This document shows positions 6,176 through 13,448 of a DNA stretch of 14,318 nt, in pieces (position 1 is the stretch's first letter; each line of letters starts with the position of its first letter). The notes beneath the pieces are model-generated. The model was not told the DNA's origin. It was given only the letters and a program-made list of their open reading frames with translations, and made no database searches. This DNA is from Chloroflexota bacterium (GTDB lineage: Bacteria > Chloroflexota > Dehalococcoidia > JACQTR01). The stretch covers positions 1 to 14,318 of the forward strand of contig JACQTR010000199.1 in assembly GCA_016210705.1 (NCBI GenBank). Reading direction: 5' to 3'. A program made the position numbers and the translations under genes.

Positions 6176-6877
6176 TTAAGGTCCCGGCTCCAAAATCACC
6201 CGAGCATCCACCGCCACAGCACCGTCGCTATAAGCAAATATGGGGTTAATATCCAGTTCTTTGATTTCGGGATTCGCCTCCGCCATGGCGGATACCTTCA
6301 GTAGAATGTCTTCCAAGGTGGGAATGTGTGCTGCCTCCTGACCTCTATAGCCCTGAAGGATAGGATAAGCTTTTATCTCCGATATCATCTCCTGCGCATC
6401 CCTTCGAGTTATGGGGACGATGCGTAGGGAAACATCTTTGAGAATCTCGACGAAGATACCTCCCAGGCCAAACATAATTACGGGGCCAAACTGAGCATCT
6501 TTGAACATCCCAACGATGACTTCTATCCCTGGTCTTGCCATGCTTTGGACGGAAACCCCTATTATGTTGGCCTCTGGCTCTTTGGCCTTCACCCCTCTCA
6601 GGATTTCACGGAAGCCTTGGATAACCTCCTCGGCGCTGCTTAACCCTAGCATAACCCCGCCGCTGTCGCTCTTGTGTATTATAGACGGGGAGACAATTTT
6701 TAAGGCCACGGGCAAGCCTATCTCATGGGCTAAGCTCAGGGCCTCCTCCTCAGAACGGGCTAAGCGAGTTATGTTGGTAATTATCCCCCATTCTTGAAGC
6801 AGTTCCTTCCCTTCTACTTCGGTTAGGGATGTCCTTCTCTCTTCCCTAACCTTGCCTATTATGGAACTCTTGATCAT
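6176..6877 (-). CDS. ADP-forming acyl-CoA synthetase, beta subunit (ATP-grasp)
   Basis: A 233-residue ATP-grasp subunit (ATP-grasp_5 type), the nucleotide-binding partner of the alpha gene just downstream. LTEVEGKELLQEWGI (18-32) is the usual N-terminal helix. VALKIVSP (57-64) supplies the ATP-binding lysine (Lys60) and HKSDSGGV (68-75) holds the histidine thought to relay phosphate in this family (His68). FGPVIMFGLGGIFVEILKD (130-148) and IKELDINPIFA (205-215) are the metal and nucleotide loops. The length is normal for stand-alone beta subunits. The start is ATG 6877 after AAGGAAA, with a TATAAT promoter about 45 bases upstream. It is the first gene of a beta-alpha-thioesterase operon. Confidence 0.9.
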   Translation of the reverse strand: MIKSSIIGKVREERRTSLTEVEGKELLQEWGIITNITRLARSEEEALSLAHEIGLPVALKIVSPSIIHKSDSGGVMLGLSSAEEVIQGFREILRGVKAKEPEANIIGVSVQSMARPGIEVIVGMFKDAQFGPVIMFGLGGIFVEILKDVSLRIVPITRRDAQEMISEIKAYPILQGYRGQEAAHIPTLEDILLKVSAMAEANPEIKELDINPIFAYSDGAVAVDARVILEPGP

Positions 6878-6919
6878 TGGTCTTTTCCTTAATTAAAAAA
6901 TACAAAAAATTGTGGCTTC

Positions 6920-6948
6920 ATTATAACCAGGCAAAAGGGACAAAACAA
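6920..6948 (-). promoter_or_regulatory. Sigma-70 promoter of the acyl-CoA synthetase operon
   Basis: On the - strand, TATAAT at 6920-6925 and TTGTTT at 6943-6948 are separated by 17 bases. The -10 box is perfect and the -35 box matches its TTG. Transcription would start near 6913, giving a leader of about 35 bases rich in A and T before the start at 6877. Confidence 0.6.
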
Positions 6949-7137
6949 GCCTTGGGGCATAATAGGAGAGAGAAAAAGAGGCCGGTTCCTTATGCATTTT
7001 TGACCCACAGGCGTTGGTTAGAAAGTAAAGGGTATATATCACGGGCGCATGGCGAAAGGTCAGCAATATTGGCTGAATGGCTTGGTATTCTTAGTCCGTA
7101 TCGTGTGTAATGACTTGCATTTATTTGCGGACTTTCG
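6949..7137. other. Intergenic stretch between divergent promoters
   Basis: The gap from 6878 to 7204 separates two divergent genes. Its edges hold the two promoters; the middle holds no gene that I can support. A + strand open frame running 6877-7110 starts on the beta gene's own start codon, has no ribosome binding site and covers that gene's promoter, so I do not call it. No RNA fold or repeat stood out. Confidence 0.5.
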
Positions 7138-7166
7138 TTGTGGCATTATGAAAATTGTGTTATAAT
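7138..7166 (+). promoter_or_regulatory. Sigma-70 promoter with extended -10
   Basis: TTGTGG (7138-7143), 17-base spacer, TATAAT (7161-7166), preceded by TGT so that it also forms an extended -10. Transcription would start near 7173, about 32 bases before the ATG at 7205. Confidence 0.7.
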
Positions 7167-7188
7167 TACGACAAAGAAGAGTTTTGAT

Positions 7189-7206
7189 ATGAGGATGATG
7201 CCTCAT
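7189..7206 (+). promoter_or_regulatory. Hairpin over the ribosome binding site and start codon
   Basis: ATGAGG (7189-7194) pairs with CCTCAT (7201-7206) around the loop ATGATG. The left arm contains GAGG, the only ribosome binding site for the start at 7205, and the right arm runs into the start codon. Folding would hide both, so translation may be down-tuned or conditional. Confidence 0.45.
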
Positions 7207-7651
7207 GATGGATAATGATGTGCAGATCGATATGGATCAAATCACCCAGGTTGTTGAGGCTGCCGAGGTGTTGGTGGTAGGTTTTGCCCTTTTTCCGGAA
7301 AGGTTGCTTTTGGATTTCCGCCATAATCCCTTTGAAGGTCCGCTTATTAAGATGGTTCCTCCAGTTACCTCCGTGGAAGAGCGCCTTGTTCAACTGAAAA
7401 AGCTGCGTCCCCGATTTGGAGCCCCCGAGCGGTTCATGTTTTTTATTTGGCCCAAAAGCGTAGCTAGCTTTGAAAAAAGCGGCGTGTGGAATCAAATTGT
7501 TTCGCGATGTTTGGCTGAGGCCGAAGGCCTGGCCAATATGGCTAAGACCTGCGAGGATGTTTATTCGGCGCTAATGGCTCGAGAGAAGGAGGAGGTGGTC
7601 AACGCTCTTGTCGGCAAAAATTATGAAACTATCTGGAAAAGAACTACCTAG
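7205..7651 (+). CDS. Conserved-looking hypothetical protein, 148 residues
   Basis: A soluble 148-residue protein with no signal peptide or membrane helix. The first of two adjacent ATG codons (7205) fits GAGG at 7191-7194 best. An acidic start (DNDVQIDMDQITQ) leads to a hydrophobic strand (AAEVLVVGFALFPERLLLDFR, split here as two elements around residues 18-39), then a basic stretch (RLVQLKKLRPRFGAPERF), a strand (MFFIWPKS) and a helical C-terminal half (IVSRCLAEAEGLANMAKTCEDVYSALMAREKEEVVNALV). I cannot assign a family. It has its own promoter, leader hairpin and terminator, so it is expressed as a single-gene unit. Codon use and the tidy signals argue that it is a real gene. Confidence 0.75.
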   Translation: MMDNDVQIDMDQITQVVEAAEVLVVGFALFPERLLLDFRHNPFEGPLIKMVPPVTSVEERLVQLKKLRPRFGAPERFMFFIWPKSVASFEKSGVWNQIVSRCLAEAEGLANMAKTCEDVYSALMAREKEEVVNALVGKNYETIWKRTT

Positions 7652-7817
7652 AGCTCTACCTAAAGGTATGTCAAGTCCTCCTTTGGCGACTCCGCTTGTG
7701 GACTGTCATTGTGGACTATATGAGAGAGGAAAGCAATGGTGCAAATGGTACGAAAGCGGAGATTGTCGAGAGGCCTGACGAAAGAATAATTGCATCTGTT
7801 AGTTTTGCCCTCCTTTT

Positions 7818-7854
7818 ACTTGCCCTGGTGTTAAGTAGCCAGGGTAAGTTTTTT
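7818..7854 (+). terminator. Intrinsic terminator
   Basis: ACTTGCCCTGG (7818-7828) pairs with CCAGGGTAAGT (7839-7849) with one G-U pair and a 10-base loop, followed by a run of six T (7849-7854). It ends the transcript of the hypothetical gene at 7205-7651, 167 bases past its stop. No T run is present in the reverse direction, so it acts on the + strand only. Confidence 0.85.
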
Positions 7855-7881
7855 AATAGCTTTAGCAACTTGGTTTTGATG

Positions 7882-9393
7882 TTAATCTGAAGCTATTATT
7901 AGGTCTCCATCCTGCACCGGGCCTGGGAGACGTGGGTGATCATCGATTTGCGTGGATGGGGTGCTCGGATGATAAAGGTGAGCAAATGAAGTGGTAGCTG
8001 AGGGCAGAGGTGTGCCTTCTGGTACACGATGCACTATCCAATCCGGAAGCCGAAGGATGCTCTCCCAGCGGTAGTCTAAAGCTGTGAAAGTCTCCACATC
8101 TGGTATCCATCGCCTCTGTTTGTCGGCGACAAGATAGACAGGATCAGTCTGGCCTTTGATTAGGCTCCCCTCTCCGAACACCGGTATGGCCTGGCCACGA
8201 GGTATAGCCTCCAAATCCAAACGGGGCATCTGCTTGGCCGCGCTAAGGTCATAGCCAAGCATATTGAGGGTTTCCGGGGCTACCCAGTGCCGTTCTCCGT
8301 TCTCCATAATGTAGAGAGGGCGTCCAATTCTCTCCACCACCGGCTGAGGAGTGCCATCGTTTCGGAAAAAGGCGCTGTTCTCCCATCTATAGTCTTGCCC
8401 ACCTCCGACTTGATTACCGATGAGCCAAGGGGAGAAGGCTAGGAGATAGGGGGGTCGCTTCTTCATAAAGCCATATCCCTCAGCTACCCACTGGGCCTGC
8501 AATTTGGCTGTGGCATCAGAGGCTTCCTGCCAGCGGTGGTCTCCAGAGGATAGAGCCCCTTCTGTCCCGATAATGGCTAGGCTGTAACCGAGAACTGAGG
8601 TCGCCACATCATTATAAACTTCAAAGCGGGCAAAACCAGCCCGCTCAGTTGTGTATTGCTGCGGGGTGGAGGCGGTATAGTTGTGGATGGCGATCCAGGT
8701 TCGCGCTAATACTTCGTTCCTTTCTCGGCCTTTCAACTCGGCTAATGCCTGCTCCAAGAATTTGTCGTCTGGATGCTGGCTAGTCAACGGGTCTAAAGCC
8801 CCTATACCTGGTAAACCACCCTCTCGCACTACCATGGAAGCCAAGGGAAGCCAGTAATCAATATATTTTTTGGCGCTTAGTTGCTGTGGGTAGCGCCATT
8901 CATCGGGGCGATTTGGCTCGTTGAATATCTGGAAATAGCGCACCCCTAGATCTCGATAGTAGCTAATGCTCCGCTGGAAATAAGATCGAGAGGTGGGTCC
9001 TACGGGCATATAAATGCGCAACACCGGCTCGATGCCGCGCTCCTTGAGGGAGGATACCAGATAGGAGTTGGTTTGCGGCTCTCCCTTTCGTTTGAGCTTG
9101 AAGTCGTCGGTCCCCCCAAGGAACACTACCCATTTGATCTCCATGCTTTCCAATTGGCTTACGTACAGATCTACTACTGATGGTGCCTGGTTAGACGCTG
9201 GGAACCAGTGGATACCCCGTCCGTTGTCCTGCTCTGGCCTAGGATAGGATGCCAGGTCTCCAGGCGAGAGGTTTTCAATTGGTGTCACCCTGTGGTGGAG
9301 GGGGGTTTTCACAATGACAAAGGAGTAGATGGCTGCCCCTAACAACAATAGCCCGGCCATGCCTCCCCACCCATGCTTCCATCGCCATCGCAC
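7882..9393 (-). CDS. Membrane-anchored glycoside hydrolase-like protein with C-terminal repeats
   Basis: A 503-residue protein with a basic start and one hydrophobic segment (about 11-29), a signal anchor or signal peptide, so it acts outside the cytoplasm. Residues 60-345 look like a (beta/alpha)8 glycosidase of the GH-A clan: VRYFQIFNEPN (151-161) ends a strand with the Asn-Glu-Pro expected for the acid/base (Glu159), and SLAIIGTEGA (271-280) supplies a plausible nucleophile (Glu278). Residues 357-385 and 417-445 are two copies of a short repeat, with YIMENGERHWVAPETL matching YLVADKQRRWIPDVETF; such repeats occur in bacterial surface proteins and may bind glycan or wall. The start is GTG 9393 with GGAG about 10 bases upstream. 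The substrate is unknown, and the family assignment rests on motifs only. Confidence 0.7.
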   Translation of the reverse strand: MRWRWKHGWGGMAGLLLLGAAIYSFVIVKTPLHHRVTPIENLSPGDLASYPRPEQDNGRGIHWFPASNQAPSVVDLYVSQLESMEIKWVVFLGGTDDFKLKRKGEPQTNSYLVSSLKERGIEPVLRIYMPVGPTSRSYFQRSISYYRDLGVRYFQIFNEPNRPDEWRYPQQLSAKKYIDYWLPLASMVVREGGLPGIGALDPLTSQHPDDKFLEQALAELKGRERNEVLARTWIAIHNYTASTPQQYTTERAGFARFEVYNDVATSVLGYSLAIIGTEGALSSGDHRWQEASDATAKLQAQWVAEGYGFMKKRPPYLLAFSPWLIGNQVGGGQDYRWENSAFFRNDGTPQPVVERIGRPLYIMENGERHWVAPETLNMLGYDLSAAKQMPRLDLEAIPRGQAIPVFGEGSLIKGQTDPVYLVADKQRRWIPDVETFTALDYRWESILRLPDWIVHRVPEGTPLPSATTSFAHLYHPSTPSTQIDDHPRLPGPVQDGDLIIASD

Positions 9394-9485
9394 CTGTCTT
9401 GCGCTCCAGCTTTCTAAAGCTTACCTAAAACCCAAAATCTAGCTACGGCTTCATGGCCATATAGCTGGCAGGGACTAGCCAATTG

Positions 9486-9701
9486 TTAATCTTTGAGGCG
9501 CTTTTTCCAGAAAGGGGTAACCGTGGGCATGGTGATGATCAAGGAGAGCAGAAAAACCCAGGCCGTTCCCCCATAACGGGCCACGTTGCTATAATCTCCA
9601 TCTAGGGTAGTTGCCAAAAAGAAGGCCCCGGCCATAACCACGGAAATGCTAACATAAGTTAAGGCACTTATGAAGCCTACGTTGTGGATCTTCATTTGCA
9701 T
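9486..9701 (-). CDS. Small two-helix membrane protein downstream of copA
   Basis: A 71-residue protein with two hydrophobic segments (about 8-31, GFISALTYVSISVVMAGAFF; and 45-63, TAWVFLLSLIITMPTVTPF) and a basic C-terminus (WKKRLKD). There are no Cys or His clusters for metal binding. Translation may begin at 9701 or at the second ATG (9695); neither has a strong ribosome binding site. It begins 7 bases after the copA stop, so it depends on the same transcript and probably on coupling. The function is unknown. It could be a subunit or stabiliser of the transporter. Confidence 0.65.
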   Translation of the reverse strand: MQMKIHNVGFISALTYVSISVVMAGAFFLATTLDGDYSNVARYGGTAWVFLLSLIITMPTVTPFWKKRLKD

Positions 9702-9708
9702 TGCTTAT

Positions 9709-12285
9709 CTAGTCGTTCCGGAGGTTAGCCACCACGGGTGCCGGCTGCGGTGTTCCTGGACGTCCTCCAAACCTTATAGGTGGGACGTACCCCCGCATCC
9801 GCAGCGTGTTCAGGGTCACCGACAGGGAGCTGGTGGCCATCAACAAGGCTGCCAGTTCCGGGCTTACCATCTGGGCGAAGAAGGGGTAAAGGAGCCCGGC
9901 ACCAATGGGGATAGATAATGTATTGTAGCCGAAGGCCCAACCCAGATTCTGCTTTATAAGACGTAGCGTTTGCCGAGCGATTTGTATAGCTGCCACCACA
10001 TCCATTAGGTCGTCTTTTATTAGAATTACATGGCCCGTCTCCTTGGCTACGTCGGTGCCGGAACCGATGGCTATGCCCACATCGGCTTGGGCCAAGGCCG
10101 GAGCGTCGTTGATGCCGTCGCCCACCATGGCCACCCGCAACCCTTCGGCTTGGAGCTTTTTCACCTCGTTGGCCTTTTCATCGGGGAGCACCTCGGCCAG
10201 AACCCGGTCGATGCCTACTTGGCGAGCGATGGCTTCGGCGGTACGCCGGTTGTCCCCGGTAATCATAGCTACCTGCAATCCCATGCGATGAAGCTCTCTC
10301 ACTGCCTGGGCCGAGGTCTCTTTGATAGTATCGGCCACGGCCACAATGCCAGCAAGCGCTCCATCCACAGCCACGAACATGGCCGTTTTACCTTCGCCTT
10401 CCAGGCGCTCGGCAGCAGGTAGCAGTCCATCCAGGGACATTCCTCGGTCCGACATGAGCTTTCGGTTGCCCAGTAGTATGCTACGACCGTCGAACTGAGC
10501 CTCCACACCATGACCCGGAATGGCATTAAAACTATCGGCATCCTTCGTTTCGAGCCCTCGCTCTCGGGCACCCCGCACAATGGCTTCACCTAAAGGGTGT
10601 TCGGAATTCTTTTCGGCTACTGCCGCCAGGTTCAACACCTCTTCTTGAGTCAAGCGATCTAAGGTCACTATGTCGGTCACCGAAGGTTCACCCTTAGTTA
10701 GGGTGCCAGTTTTATCGAAGATTACCGCTTGCAGTTTGGCGGTACTCTCCATAGCATCGGCGCCCTTAAATAGAATGCCATACTCTGCCGCCTTGCCGCT
10801 TCCAGCCATAATGGCGCTGGGCGTGGCCAGCCCCACGGCGCAGGGACAGGAGATGACAAGCACGGTGACGGAGGTGAGGAGGGCAAAGCCGAAGACCCCC
10901 ATCCCGGTAAGGAGGTAGGGGGTCAGGATGAGACGGCTTTCCGGGCAGAACCACAGCCCGTAGCCGACGAAGAACCAGAATAGGAACACTGTCAAAGATA
11001 GGGCATGCACCCCTAGGATGAAATGCCCGGCCACTTTATCGGCTAGTTTTTGGATGGGAGCTTTGGTTAGTTGAGCGTCCTCTACTAGCTTGATAATCTG
11101 GGCCAGCGCGGTGTCTTTGCCTACCCGAGTAGCCCGGAACTTGAAGGCTCCGGTTTTGTTGAGGGTGCCGCCGATGACCTCGTCGCCAGCCTTCTTTTCT
11201 ACAGGGATGCTTTCTCCAGTTATCATAGACTGATCTACGGCGGAGTAGCCTTCCAAGACTATCCCATCGACTGGTATTGCCTCGCCGGGGCGCACCACCA
11301 AGACATCATCCAAATTGACCTCATCGGCGGGGATCTCAATCTCCTGGCCGTCCCGCAGTACCTTGGCTCTCTTTGGCTGGAGCTTCATCAGTCGGCGGAT
11401 GGCCTCGGAAGTGCGGCCTCGGGTTACAGCCTCAAGGTAACGCCCCAGGATGATGAAGGCGGTAAGTAGGGCTGCTGCTTCATAAAAGGTAGCCTCTCTG
11501 CCGCCAAAGCCGGCATCGGGCCAGAAGGTGTTGATGGTGGCGATGAGGTAGGCGGCGCCGATTCCGGTGGCATAGAGGAGGTTCATGTCGGTGAGACCGC
11601 GCTTAAGGCCGTTCCAACTGTTGATGAAGAACTGCCTGCCCGGCCCGAAGACGATAGGCGTGGTCAGGAAGAAGAGGAAAACCTTGTTGTTCATCCACTC
11701 CGGGATTATCCGAGGTAGGAACCAGTAGGGTTGGAAGGTACCCACCATCACCACTGCCCCAATGGACCAAGCTATGATAAGATTGATAAGCTGACGGCGG
11801 ATCTCCCGTTGTCGGGCATCTTTCTCTCGGTCTAGGGCCTCCTGCCCTTCGACTCTTTCTGTTACTCCATAGCCTATCTCCTGTATAGCCTTCTTTATCT
11901 CCGAAAGGGGGATCAACTCCGAGTAATACTGCACTCGGGCGCTTCCCGTGGCCAGATTGACCACTACTTTGGTCACCCCGGGCAAGTCTCCCACCGTTTT
12001 TTGAATGTTCTCCACACAGGAAGCGCAAGTCATGCCGGTGACCTGAAGGACGGCCTCCTCGGCTGGGATCTCGTACCCGATGTCGGTTACGGCTTTGGCC
12101 ATATCGGGGAAGCCAATTTGAGACGGGTCATACTCCACTACTGCCCTTTCCGTTGCCAGATTGACCCGAGCCAGACTTACTCCTTCTAGCCCCTCTAAAG
12201 CTTTCTCTACGTTCATTACGCAGGAGGCACAGGTCATTCCTCCTATCGGCAGAGTAATTCTACGTTTGGTTGACAGACTGGACAT
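9709..12285 (-). CDS. copA: Cu+-exporting P1B-type ATPase
   Basis: An 858-residue P1B-1 ATPase that pumps Cu+ out of the cytoplasm using ATP. Two heavy-metal-associated domains lie at about 10-73 and 78-141, each with GMTCASC (Cys19/Cys22 and Cys87/Cys90). Eight membrane segments are expected. The actuator loop has TGES (356-359), the membrane site has CPC (480-482) and the catalytic loop DKTGTLT (Asp524). SEHPLG (561-566) is the SEHPL nucleotide motif and VGDGINDAP (721-729) the hinge. Tyr787-Asn788 and MATSS (816-820) in the last helices give the Cu+ specificity signature rather than Zn or Cd. The start is ATG 12285 after GAGGTGA. It is third in an operon with a glutaredoxin-like protein and an anchored unknown, which suggests copper supply to or detoxification at the envelope. 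Confidence 0.96.
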   Translation of the reverse strand: MSSLSTKRRITLPIGGMTCASCVMNVEKALEGLEGVSLARVNLATERAVVEYDPSQIGFPDMAKAVTDIGYEIPAEEAVLQVTGMTCASCVENIQKTVGDLPGVTKVVVNLATGSARVQYYSELIPLSEIKKAIQEIGYGVTERVEGQEALDREKDARQREIRRQLINLIIAWSIGAVVMVGTFQPYWFLPRIIPEWMNNKVFLFFLTTPIVFGPGRQFFINSWNGLKRGLTDMNLLYATGIGAAYLIATINTFWPDAGFGGREATFYEAAALLTAFIILGRYLEAVTRGRTSEAIRRLMKLQPKRAKVLRDGQEIEIPADEVNLDDVLVVRPGEAIPVDGIVLEGYSAVDQSMITGESIPVEKKAGDEVIGGTLNKTGAFKFRATRVGKDTALAQIIKLVEDAQLTKAPIQKLADKVAGHFILGVHALSLTVFLFWFFVGYGLWFCPESRLILTPYLLTGMGVFGFALLTSVTVLVISCPCAVGLATPSAIMAGSGKAAEYGILFKGADAMESTAKLQAVIFDKTGTLTKGEPSVTDIVTLDRLTQEEVLNLAAVAEKNSEHPLGEAIVRGARERGLETKDADSFNAIPGHGVEAQFDGRSILLGNRKLMSDRGMSLDGLLPAAERLEGEGKTAMFVAVDGALAGIVAVADTIKETSAQAVRELHRMGLQVAMITGDNRRTAEAIARQVGIDRVLAEVLPDEKANEVKKLQAEGLRVAMVGDGINDAPALAQADVGIAIGSGTDVAKETGHVILIKDDLMDVVAAIQIARQTLRLIKQNLGWAFGYNTLSIPIGAGLLYPFFAQMVSPELAALLMATSSLSVTLNTLRMRGYVPPIRFGGRPGTPQPAPVVANLRND

Positions 12286-12334
12286 AATATTTCACCTCTT
12301 CGTTATTTGACCGAAGATGAACTCGTTTATTCTT

Positions 12335-12883
12335 CTAGCCAATGAGGCGCATAGCCTCCTTTAAAAAATCTATCTCTCCTGAGTTTGGAGCCGCGATCCA
12401 GATTACATAGGCCCCGCTTTGGTAATAGTAATGCCTTTGACCTAAGCCCGTTACGGTGAACACATCGTGTCCTCCCACCGGAAGGCGTTCCAAATCTTTG
12501 AACTCTGGGGTCCCGGCTTCGATTCTACGAGTCATTGTTACCAGGAGCTGGTAGGCTTGGCCCTCGTTTTGCGTTTGCCCAGCCCAGATGGTGGCCCCAT
12601 TCTCATAATGAGCCACCCAGCCGTCTGTCACGCCTACATTCTTGCCATGGAGCTGACGAATCTCAGCCAATCCCTGTTCGCCCGTCATTTTAGATACTAA
12701 AGATAGCCCAGCAATGTTAGAAGGAATGTTCACCGTCTCTGAGTTTTGGCCTCTCGTCATCTGCCATAAGCCCCAACCTACGGCCACTACCAAAAGAAAA
12801 GCCACTGCTAGCTGGAAAAAGGCCAAGGTGGGACTTTTGCGCCTAGTCGCTGGTGGTGGTGCCTGGTCTTTTTCTGATGCCAT
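12335..12883 (-). CDS. Membrane-anchored protein of unknown function between glutaredoxin and copA
   Basis: A 182-residue protein: a short polar cytoplasmic start (MASEKDQAPPPATRRK), one helix (about 20-42, FFQLAVAFLLVVAVGWGLW) and an external domain of about 135 residues. The domain has GLSLVSKMTGEQGLAEIRQLHG (64-85), a strand-rich middle (WVAHYENGATIWAGQT) and a Tyr-rich end (GLGQRHYYYQSGAYVIWIAA). It contains no cysteine, so a Cys copper site is excluded; His and Met ligands (Met66, His79, His91) remain possible. I recognise no family. AAGGA lies 10 bases before the ATG, at the stop of the glutaredoxin gene, so the genes are coupled. By context it is a candidate accessory factor for copper or thiol handling in the envelope. 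Confidence 0.78.
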   Translation of the reverse strand: MASEKDQAPPPATRRKSPTLAFFQLAVAFLLVVAVGWGLWQMTRGQNSETVNIPSNIAGLSLVSKMTGEQGLAEIRQLHGKNVGVTDGWVAHYENGATIWAGQTQNEGQAYQLLVTMTRRIEAGTPEFKDLERLPVGGHDVFTVTGLGQRHYYYQSGAYVIWIAAPNSGEIDFLKEAMRLIG

Positions 12884-12890
12884 ATTGGGT

Positions 12891-13142
12891 CTATCCTTTC
12901 ATAACGGTTAGTAAAGCCTGGCGCAACTCAGCTTCGGCGATGCGGCCCTTGAGGCTTGTTTTCTCGTTTATGACCACCACTGGAATATCGTGGCGATAAC
13001 GACGGAGGAGTTCTCGATCCGTTGTAATGTCGATCTCCCGAAGGGCAAGAGGAAACTCTTTTTGGAGACGATGAATCATGTCCTTGGCCTTGGCGCAAAG
13101 GTGGCATCCCTTTTTAGTATAAAGGACGACGGGCTTTTCCAT
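12891..13142 (-). CDS. Glutaredoxin-like thiol-disulfide protein
   Basis: An 83-residue thioredoxin-fold protein of the short glutaredoxin-like (DUF836-type) group. KPVVLYTKKGCHLC (3-16) gives strand 1 and the CxxC active site (Cys13, Cys16), HDIPVVVIN (51-59) the cis-proline loop, and a final helix (AEAELRQALLTVM) closes the fold. It would exchange thiols and disulfides or hold a metal through the Cys pair. I chose ATG 13142 because the fold starts there and because the promoter places transcription start near 13187; a longer reading from ATG 13184 would be nearly leaderless, with 14 extra residues and no ribosome binding site. It leads the operon with the anchored unknown and copA, so a role in reducing or handing over Cu+ is plausible. 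Confidence 0.85.
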   Translation of the reverse strand: MEKPVVLYTKKGCHLCAKAKDMIHRLQKEFPLALREIDITTDRELLRRYRHDIPVVVINEKTSLKGRIAEAELRQALLTVMKG

Positions 13143-13193
13143 CGACTCAATCTTTCGAATAAACCTTATACCCCCTAGGGGCATATCACAACA

Positions 13194-13222
13194 ATTATAA
13201 ACCCTTTAGTTGAAGCCGTCAA
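13194..13222 (-). promoter_or_regulatory. Sigma-70 promoter of the glutaredoxin-copA operon
   Basis: On the - strand, TTGACG (13217-13222), a 17-base spacer and TATAAT (13194-13199). Both boxes and the spacing equal those of the promoter at 14122-14150. Transcription would start near 13187, leaving about 45 bases before the chosen start at 13142. No clear CueR- or CopY-type operator is visible in the spacer, which has the normal 17 rather than the 19-20 bases of MerR-family targets. Confidence 0.75.
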
Positions 13223-13236
13223 CGTGAGGGATCTTA

Positions 13237-13320
13237 CACAAGATTGCTGAGGGCTTCGCCCTCGCATGACCTTGTAAAGGTTTTTCTTGTCATTGCGAGC
13301 ACGGCGAAGCAATCTTGTGA
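13237..13320. repeat. Palindromic intergenic repeat element (MITE/REP-like)
   Basis: An 84-base imperfect inverted repeat. The outer arms CACAAGATTGC (13237-13247) and GCAATCTTGTG (13309-13319) match perfectly. CTCGCATGAC (13261-13270) pairs with GTCATTGCGAG (13289-13299) with one bulge, and GCTTCGCC (13253-13260) with GGCGAAGC (13303-13310). The left half has its own small hairpin GAGGGC-TTC-GCCCTC (13249-13263). The core GTCATTGCGAG plus GAAGCAATCT resembles an interspersed repeat I have met in many bacterial genomes. It lies between the copA promoter and the terminator of the cytochrome gene, and encodes nothing. Confidence 0.7.
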
Positions 13321-13395
13321 CTTTTTGTGCAAGACCAACGTGGGTGCAACGCCTCGATTGTATTTATTAAGGTTTTGTATGGATCAAGGAAAATG

Positions 13396-13426
13396 AAAAG
13401 GCTGAGCTAATTTGGCTCAGCCTTTT
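13396..13426. terminator. Bidirectional intrinsic terminator after the cytochrome gene
   Basis: AAAAGGCTGAGC (13396-13407), loop TAATTTG, GCTCAGCCTTTT (13415-13426): twelve perfect pairs flanked by A and T runs. It is 23 bases beyond the stop of the cytochrome c gene on the - strand and keeps that transcript from entering the glutaredoxin-copA promoter. Confidence 0.92.
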
Positions 13427-13448
13427 CTGCTTGGTAGTTATGCCCGTT

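Noticed and set aside
6877..7110. Basic 77-codon open frame on the + strand
   Set aside because: It begins on the divergent beta subunit start codon, covers that gene's promoter, has no ribosome binding site and resembles no family I know.
7696..7890. Open frame of 64 codons with a hydrophobic tail on the + strand
   Set aside because: TTG start without a ribosome binding site, and its hydrophobic part is the translation of the terminator stem and T run at 7818-7854; it also overlaps the end of the convergent gene.
9396..9485. Weak hairpin (AGCTA/TAGCT) after the copA operon as a terminator
   Set aside because: Only five pairs around a long loop and an imperfect T tract; not enough to call a terminator.
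13143..13184. N-terminal extension of the glutaredoxin-like protein from ATG 13184
   Set aside because: The predicted transcription start near 13187 would leave it almost leaderless without a ribosome binding site, and the thioredoxin fold starts at the internal Met at 13142.
13237..13320. CRISPR-like repeat
   Set aside because: Only one inverted pair, with no regular spacers and no cas genes; it is a palindromic element.
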